Source: an uncultured Collinsella sp.
GTDB lineage: Bacteria; Actinomycetota; Coriobacteriia; Coriobacteriales; Coriobacteriaceae
Direction of reading: 5' to 3'
Length of the DNA: 9,161 nucleotides
NCBI GenBank assembly: GCA_937950415.1
Contig: CALFDL010000025.1
Location: forward strand, 1 to 9,161
The position numbers and the translations under genes were made by a program. The notes beneath the pieces were generated by a model. It was not told the origin of the DNA. It did not search any database and saw only the letters and a list, made by a program, of their open reading frames with translations. Positions 5,979 to 9,161 of this stretch are shown here, one piece after another (the first letter of the stretch is position 1; the number at the start of each line of letters is the position of its first letter).

Positions 5979-6049
5979 AACGCAGCGGTATCTCGAACAT
6001 CTGTTTGATGCTGTGCTATGATATGAGGTCACCGTAGCTGCGTTCGAGA
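5979..6049 (+). repeat. Two competing inverted repeats around the TerB-gene promoter
   Basis: AACGCAGC (5979-5986) is complementary to GCTGCGTT (6037-6044), and adding GGT/ACC gives 11 pairs with a 3-nt bulge. Independently, TCTCGAAC (5991-5998) is complementary to GTTCGAGA (6042-6049). The right-hand arms overlap, so the two pairings exclude each other, and the second abuts the AGGAGG site (6049-6054). The region spans the whole DUF554-to-TerB gap and encloses the -10 box. Confidence 0.4.
6014..6022 (+). promoter_or_regulatory. Extended -10 promoter of the TerB/BrxD-like unit
   Basis: TGCTATGAT is a strong extended -10 element (TGC plus TATGAT), predicting a start near 6029 and a leader of about 30 nt. 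The -35 region (about 5994-6000, CGAACAT) is not consensus. Confidence 0.55.
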
Positions 6050-6058
6050 GGAGGAGCG

Positions 6059-7813
6059 GTGGCCGACCAGGACATCAAGATGCTCATCGAGCGCATTATG
6101 GCCGAGGCCCGGACCCATCAGTCCACCCGCTTCTCAAACGAAATCTACGCAGACGAGCCGATTCTCAAAACCGGCCGACAGATGCAGAATTTCCTCCCCG
6201 ACCAGTACCGTAAAATGCGCGAGATATCGCGCTGGCAGGATGACCCCAAGGGTGGTGCGGGCCGCTGGCTTTCGGAAGCCGAGCTTTTCTACCGCCAGGG
6301 CCTGCTGATGGCCGATTTTGAGGACAACTGTCCCTACAACGGCACCTTTAAATCGTACTTTCCCACCTACAACGCCATGAGCGACCGGCAGTTGCGCGGC
6401 TACTTTACCTGGCGTGCCCAAGTGCGCCGCGGAACCGTCGAGGAAACGTCTACGTCCTTTGCCTTTCTGTATCTCTATGAGCTGATCTGCGGCATCGGCG
6501 TAGATAATCCACTCGATGGTTTTAACAAGATCAAGGCTTTTTGGGATGTCTATCGCGCTTTCGAGCCCGGCATCGACCGGTTTGCGCGCGTGTGGCTGCA
6601 AGATTACGCCGTGTTCCACGGGCTCGACCCCAAGCTGCTTCGCGACTCTAAAACCGTCATGTTCGATAACGCCCTTATCGAACTGCGGCGCGCGGCACGA
6701 GACCTTGTACCGGCACCGTCCGGCCAGACCCCTAAGCGTCGCAAAACCTCCGAGCCCACGCTCCCCCTTCCGCCCGATGAGGTGCGCGAGGAGCGACTCA
6801 TGGCCGCCATCAACGCCCTCTCCACGTACAACCTCAATAACTCGCGGCTCGACCGCAGCCACCACCGCGATCTGTGCCACGTGGCATGCGCCGTGTATGT
6901 CCGCATGGCGCGCTACTATGACACGCACCGAAAGACCGGCATCGTGGCGAGTTTATTTGGGGAGGAGACGGCCATGCCCTACACCATGTTTGCCTCGGCC
7001 GTATTCTTTGCGCCCGAGCGCCACGAGGACTGCGAATACCGTCTGGACCCCATCCATATCTACCGTTGCCAAAACGGCTTTTGGGAATGCATGCGTATCC
7101 ATGGCAGTAGGCAAAAGAGCAGCAAGCTCGGTGAAATGATGCGCGCCTGCGACCAACGCCTGCGCCTGGCGCTGGACCCCGCCCATCCCCTTAAGGAAGA
7201 AAAGGTCCCCAAATATCTGGCCAAGATTATCGATGACGAGATTGTGGCATGGCTTTCGTGGGACGCCGCACACCAGCCCGTCAAGATCGATATCGATCTG
7301 AGTCAGCTGGGGCACATTCGAAGCGCCGCCGCGCAAACGCGTGAAGCGCTTTTGATCGATGAAGAGCGCGAGGACAGCGCGTCCGCAGAAGCCGAGGCAG
7401 CGGACTCAGGGCAACCGGAAGCCGAGCCCGTAACCGACGCGATTGTCGAACCGGTCGTGGCACCCATTCGGCAGGACTTGACCGACGAGCCGACCATATC
7501 CACCGAACAGTTTGGTGTCGTGGCACCGCTTCTCGCGCCGACGCCCGCGTTCGCAGCTGCTGCGCCCGCTGACGCCACAAACAAACTCGCTCCCGCCGAA
7601 GATACCTTCCTTCGCGCGCTGCTCGAGCACAACGCAGCGCAAGCGACATCGGCAGTGGAGAGGTCGGGCCAGAGCGAGGACATGCTCGTCGATACCATCA
7701 ACGAGGCGCTCTTTGACCTGGTGGGTGACACCGTTATCGAGTTTGGAACGGCAGGACCGCAGATTATCGAGGATTACGAAGCAGACGTGAGAGGATACCT
7801 AGACCATGAGTGA
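6059..7813 (+). CDS. TerB_N / TerB_C domain protein (584 aa)
   Basis: The start is the GTG at 6059, 4 nt after AGGAGG (6049-6054). Residues about 45-215 form a TerB_N domain: FLPDQYRKMREISRW, then the signature NAMSDRQLRGYFTWRAQVRRG (105-125), FAFLYLYELICGIG (135-147) and VWLQDYAVFHGLD (178-190). A basic hinge (PKRRK, 225-229) leads to a helical middle region (240-425). An acidic, Ala/Pro/Glu-rich linker of low complexity follows (431-510). The end (512-583) is TerB_C-like: FLRALLEHN, DMLVDTINEALFDLVGDTVIEF, IIEDYEADVRGYL. No signal peptide or membrane helix is present, so it is cytosolic. Established knowledge: TerB_N/TerB_C proteins occur in gene neighbourhoods with ATPases and superfamily II helicases, proposed to act in stress-linked DNA processing or phage defence. 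It overlaps the ATPase gene by 8 nt, which implies coupled synthesis and probably a complex. The biochemical activity is unknown. Confidence 0.9.
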   Translation: MADQDIKMLIERIMAEARTHQSTRFSNEIYADEPILKTGRQMQNFLPDQYRKMREISRWQDDPKGGAGRWLSEAELFYRQGLLMADFEDNCPYNGTFKSYFPTYNAMSDRQLRGYFTWRAQVRRGTVEETSTSFAFLYLYELICGIGVDNPLDGFNKIKAFWDVYRAFEPGIDRFARVWLQDYAVFHGLDPKLLRDSKTVMFDNALIELRRAARDLVPAPSGQTPKRRKTSEPTLPLPPDEVREERLMAAINALSTYNLNNSRLDRSHHRDLCHVACAVYVRMARYYDTHRKTGIVASLFGEETAMPYTMFASAVFFAPERHEDCEYRLDPIHIYRCQNGFWECMRIHGSRQKSSKLGEMMRACDQRLRLALDPAHPLKEEKVPKYLAKIIDDEIVAWLSWDAAHQPVKIDIDLSQLGHIRSAAAQTREALLIDEEREDSASAEAEAADSGQPEAEPVTDAIVEPVVAPIRQDLTDEPTISTEQFGVVAPLLAPTPAFAAAAPADATNKLAPAEDTFLRALLEHNAAQATSAVERSGQSEDMLVDTINEALFDLVGDTVIEFGTAGPQIIEDYEADVRGYLDHE

Positions 7814-9110
7814 CACCGCATCCGCAGCGCCCCGCGTACCCAAACGCGTCGCCGCCGTTATCCTAAACTCGCTCAAGGGCGGCGTGGTCCCGCGCATCGG
7901 CCTTCCCTATATCACCGTGGGACGCGAGGTCGAGATTCGCGCCCTGCTCACCGATTTGAGTCTCATCGCCGATGGCGGCGCGAGCTTCCGCTTTTTAGTC
8001 GGTCGCTACGGAGCCGGCAAGAGCTTTTTGCTCCAGACCATCCGCACGCACGCCATGGGCGAGGGATTCGTCGTCGCTGATGCCGACCTGTCGCCCGAGC
8101 GCCGCCTGCAGGGCGGCCAGGGACAGGGCCTTGCCACCTACCGCGAGCTCATCCGCAATATATCGACCAAGACGCGCCCCGAGGGCGGTGCGCTCAACCT
8201 TATTCTGGATCGCTGGGTCGCCTCGTGTGCCGACGTCGACGAGTCGGTCGTCAATGCCCAACTGGCCCCGCTCGAGGAGATGGTCCACGGCTTCGACTTC
8301 ACCCGCATGCTCCGCCGCTATCGCATGGCCGCATCCGGGGGCGACGAAGAGGCCATGAGCCGCGTGACCAAATGGATTCGCGGCGAATACCGCACCAAGA
8401 GCGAGGCACGCGCCGAGCTGGGCTCCTCAACCATCATCAGCGATGACGACTGGTACGACTACGTTAAGCTCATTGCGCGCTTTTTGGTCTGCAGCGGCTA
8501 CAAGGGCATGCTGGTGCTCATCGACGAACTCGTGAATCTGTATAAGATTCCCAACGCCATCACGCGCCAATACAACTACGAGAAGATCCTCACCATGTAC
8601 AACGACACGCTCCAGGGCAAGGCGCAGTACCTGGGCATGATCATGGGCGGCACGCCAACCTCCATCGAAGACCGCCGCCGCGGCGTGTTCTCCTACGAGG
8701 CCCTGCGCAGCCGACTCGCTCAGGGCCGCTTTGCGCGCGAAGACCTTAAGGACATGCTCGCGCCCATCATCCGCCTGCAGCCACTCACCTACGAGGAGTT
8801 GCTGGTGCTCATCGAAAAACTCATGCAGATCCATGCCGGCTACTTTGGCTGGACGCCCACGCTTGCCGAAAACGACTTGGTGGACTTTCTCAAGATTGAG
8901 TTCGGCCGCGTGGGAGCCGATACGCACTTGACGCCGCGTGAGGTTATCCGTGACTTTATCGAGCTGCTCGATATCCTGTGTCAGAACCCCGATGCAAATG
9001 TGGCCGAGCTGCTGCAAAGCGTCGGCGGCGACGCGCTGGCGCCGGCAGCCGCAACAGGCGACACCGACACCGCAGGCGGCGACCGCAACTTCGCCGAGTT
9101 CACCATCTAA
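7806..9110 (+). CDS. BrxD-type (DUF2791) P-loop ATP-binding protein (434 aa)
   Basis: The ATG at 7806 overlaps the TerB gene's end by 8 nt, with GAGAGGA about 10 nt upstream. The N-terminal motif AAVILNSLKGGVVPRIGLPYITVGRE (15-41) is typical of the BREX ATP-binding BrxD/DUF2791 family. The Walker A motif is G66-RYGAG-K72-S73, and Walker B is GMLVLIDE with D240 and E241. A sensor-like strand LGMIMGGTP (276-284) and arginines at 289-292 follow. The C-terminal half (300-405) is helical, possibly a winged-helix type region. The last 30 residues are Ala/Gly/Thr/Asp-rich and probably disordered. Length agrees with BrxD proteins (about 430-450). All catalytic motifs are intact. Role: an AAA-like ATPase, likely partner of the TerB protein and of a helicase that usually follows. 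No other BREX gene (BrxC, PglX, PglZ) is in the window, so this is a BrxD-containing module and not a recognisable BREX locus. Confidence 0.9.
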   Translation: MSDTASAAPRVPKRVAAVILNSLKGGVVPRIGLPYITVGREVEIRALLTDLSLIADGGASFRFLVGRYGAGKSFLLQTIRTHAMGEGFVVADADLSPERRLQGGQGQGLATYRELIRNISTKTRPEGGALNLILDRWVASCADVDESVVNAQLAPLEEMVHGFDFTRMLRRYRMAASGGDEEAMSRVTKWIRGEYRTKSEARAELGSSTIISDDDWYDYVKLIARFLVCSGYKGMLVLIDELVNLYKIPNAITRQYNYEKILTMYNDTLQGKAQYLGMIMGGTPTSIEDRRRGVFSYEALRSRLAQGRFAREDLKDMLAPIIRLQPLTYEELLVLIEKLMQIHAGYFGWTPTLAENDLVDFLKIEFGRVGADTHLTPREVIRDFIELLDILCQNPDANVAELLQSVGGDALAPAAATGDTDTAGGDRNFAEFTI

Positions 9111-9144
9111 CCTACCAAAAAGGGACAGGTTTATTTTGGCAGGT
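9110..9144 (+). terminator. Possible hairpin terminator after the BrxD-like gene
   Basis: Directly at the stop codon, ACCTACCAAAA (9110-9120) can pair with TTTTGGCAGGT (9134-9144): 10 of 11 pairs with one A-C mismatch, loop 9121-9133, followed by TTTATC. The stem is AT-rich at its closing end and the T-tract is short, so the terminator call is tentative. The same bases also form part of a repeat-like element. Confidence 0.35.
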
Positions 9145-9161
9145 TTTATCTGGGCAAACGT
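9119..9161. repeat. GGGACAGGTTTATTTT-type intergenic repeat element (left edge)
   Basis: Position 9122 begins GGGACAGGTTTATTTT, a sequence I associate from memory with dispersed intergenic repeats, some linked to REP-associated Y1 transposases. It contains a near-tandem 14-bp repeat, CAGGTTTATTTTGG (9126-9139) and CAGGTTTTATCTGG (9140-9153), 11 of 14 identical. The element runs off the window, so its full form is not visible. Confidence 0.4.

Noticed and set aside
6134..6928. 264-codon minus-strand open frame inside the TerB gene
   Set aside because: The opposite strand carries TerB_N signatures throughout this stretch, and the frame has no plausible start site or motif.
6059..9110. Complete BREX system or tellurite-resistance operon
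   Set aside because: Only a BrxD-type ATPase and a TerB_N/TerB_C protein are present. No BrxC, PglX, PglZ, TerC, TerD or TerZ gene is visible, so neither name is justified.

Overview
The window looks like chromosomal DNA of a GC-rich Gram-positive anaerobe. I favour the Coriobacteriia, most likely Collinsella or a close relative. This rests on codon choice, purine-rich Shine-Dalgarno sites, GTG starts, extended -10 promoters of the form TGCTAyGAT, an LAxTG-type sortase signal, and a GGGACAGGTTTATTTT-type intergenic repeat at the right edge. The taxon is inference; no rRNA or marker gene is present.

Layout. (1) Positions 1-1584, minus strand: nearly all of a GlcD/D-lactate-dehydrogenase-type FAD-linked oxidase, cut off at the window's left edge. 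(2) 1585-1929: a divergent intergenic region with promoter-like elements and a TTGGTCA direct repeat spaced one helical turn. (3) 1930-5136, plus strand: five tightly packed genes. A small cytosolic protein of unknown function is translationally coupled to a membrane-anchored beta-rich protein. Three Sec-exported proteins follow: a WxL-like protein, a 93-residue protein that is little more than a signal peptide plus an LAQTG sorting signal, and a 476-residue Cys-rich protein whose C-terminal half carries the same domain as the WxL-like protein. The combination recalls the cell-surface complex (csc) clusters of lactobacilli and enterococci (CscA to CscD), but in a divergent form. (4) 5255-5971: a DUF554 membrane protein with its own leader. 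(5) 6059-9110: a two-gene unit, a TerB_N/TerB_C protein overlapping a BrxD-type (DUF2791) P-loop ATPase. Such pairs are usually followed by a DEAD/DEAH helicase and are suspected DNA-processing or anti-phage modules. (6) 9110-9161: a repeat- or hairpin-like element running off the right edge.

The surface cluster would act at the cell wall. Exported subunits probably bind each other or peptidoglycan, with the small sortase substrate as the covalent anchor; no sortase gene is in the window. The TerB/BrxD-like pair acts in the cytoplasm, and the ATPase presumably powers a complex scaffolded by the TerB protein. I saw no tRNA, rRNA, CRISPR array, transposase gene or phage gene.
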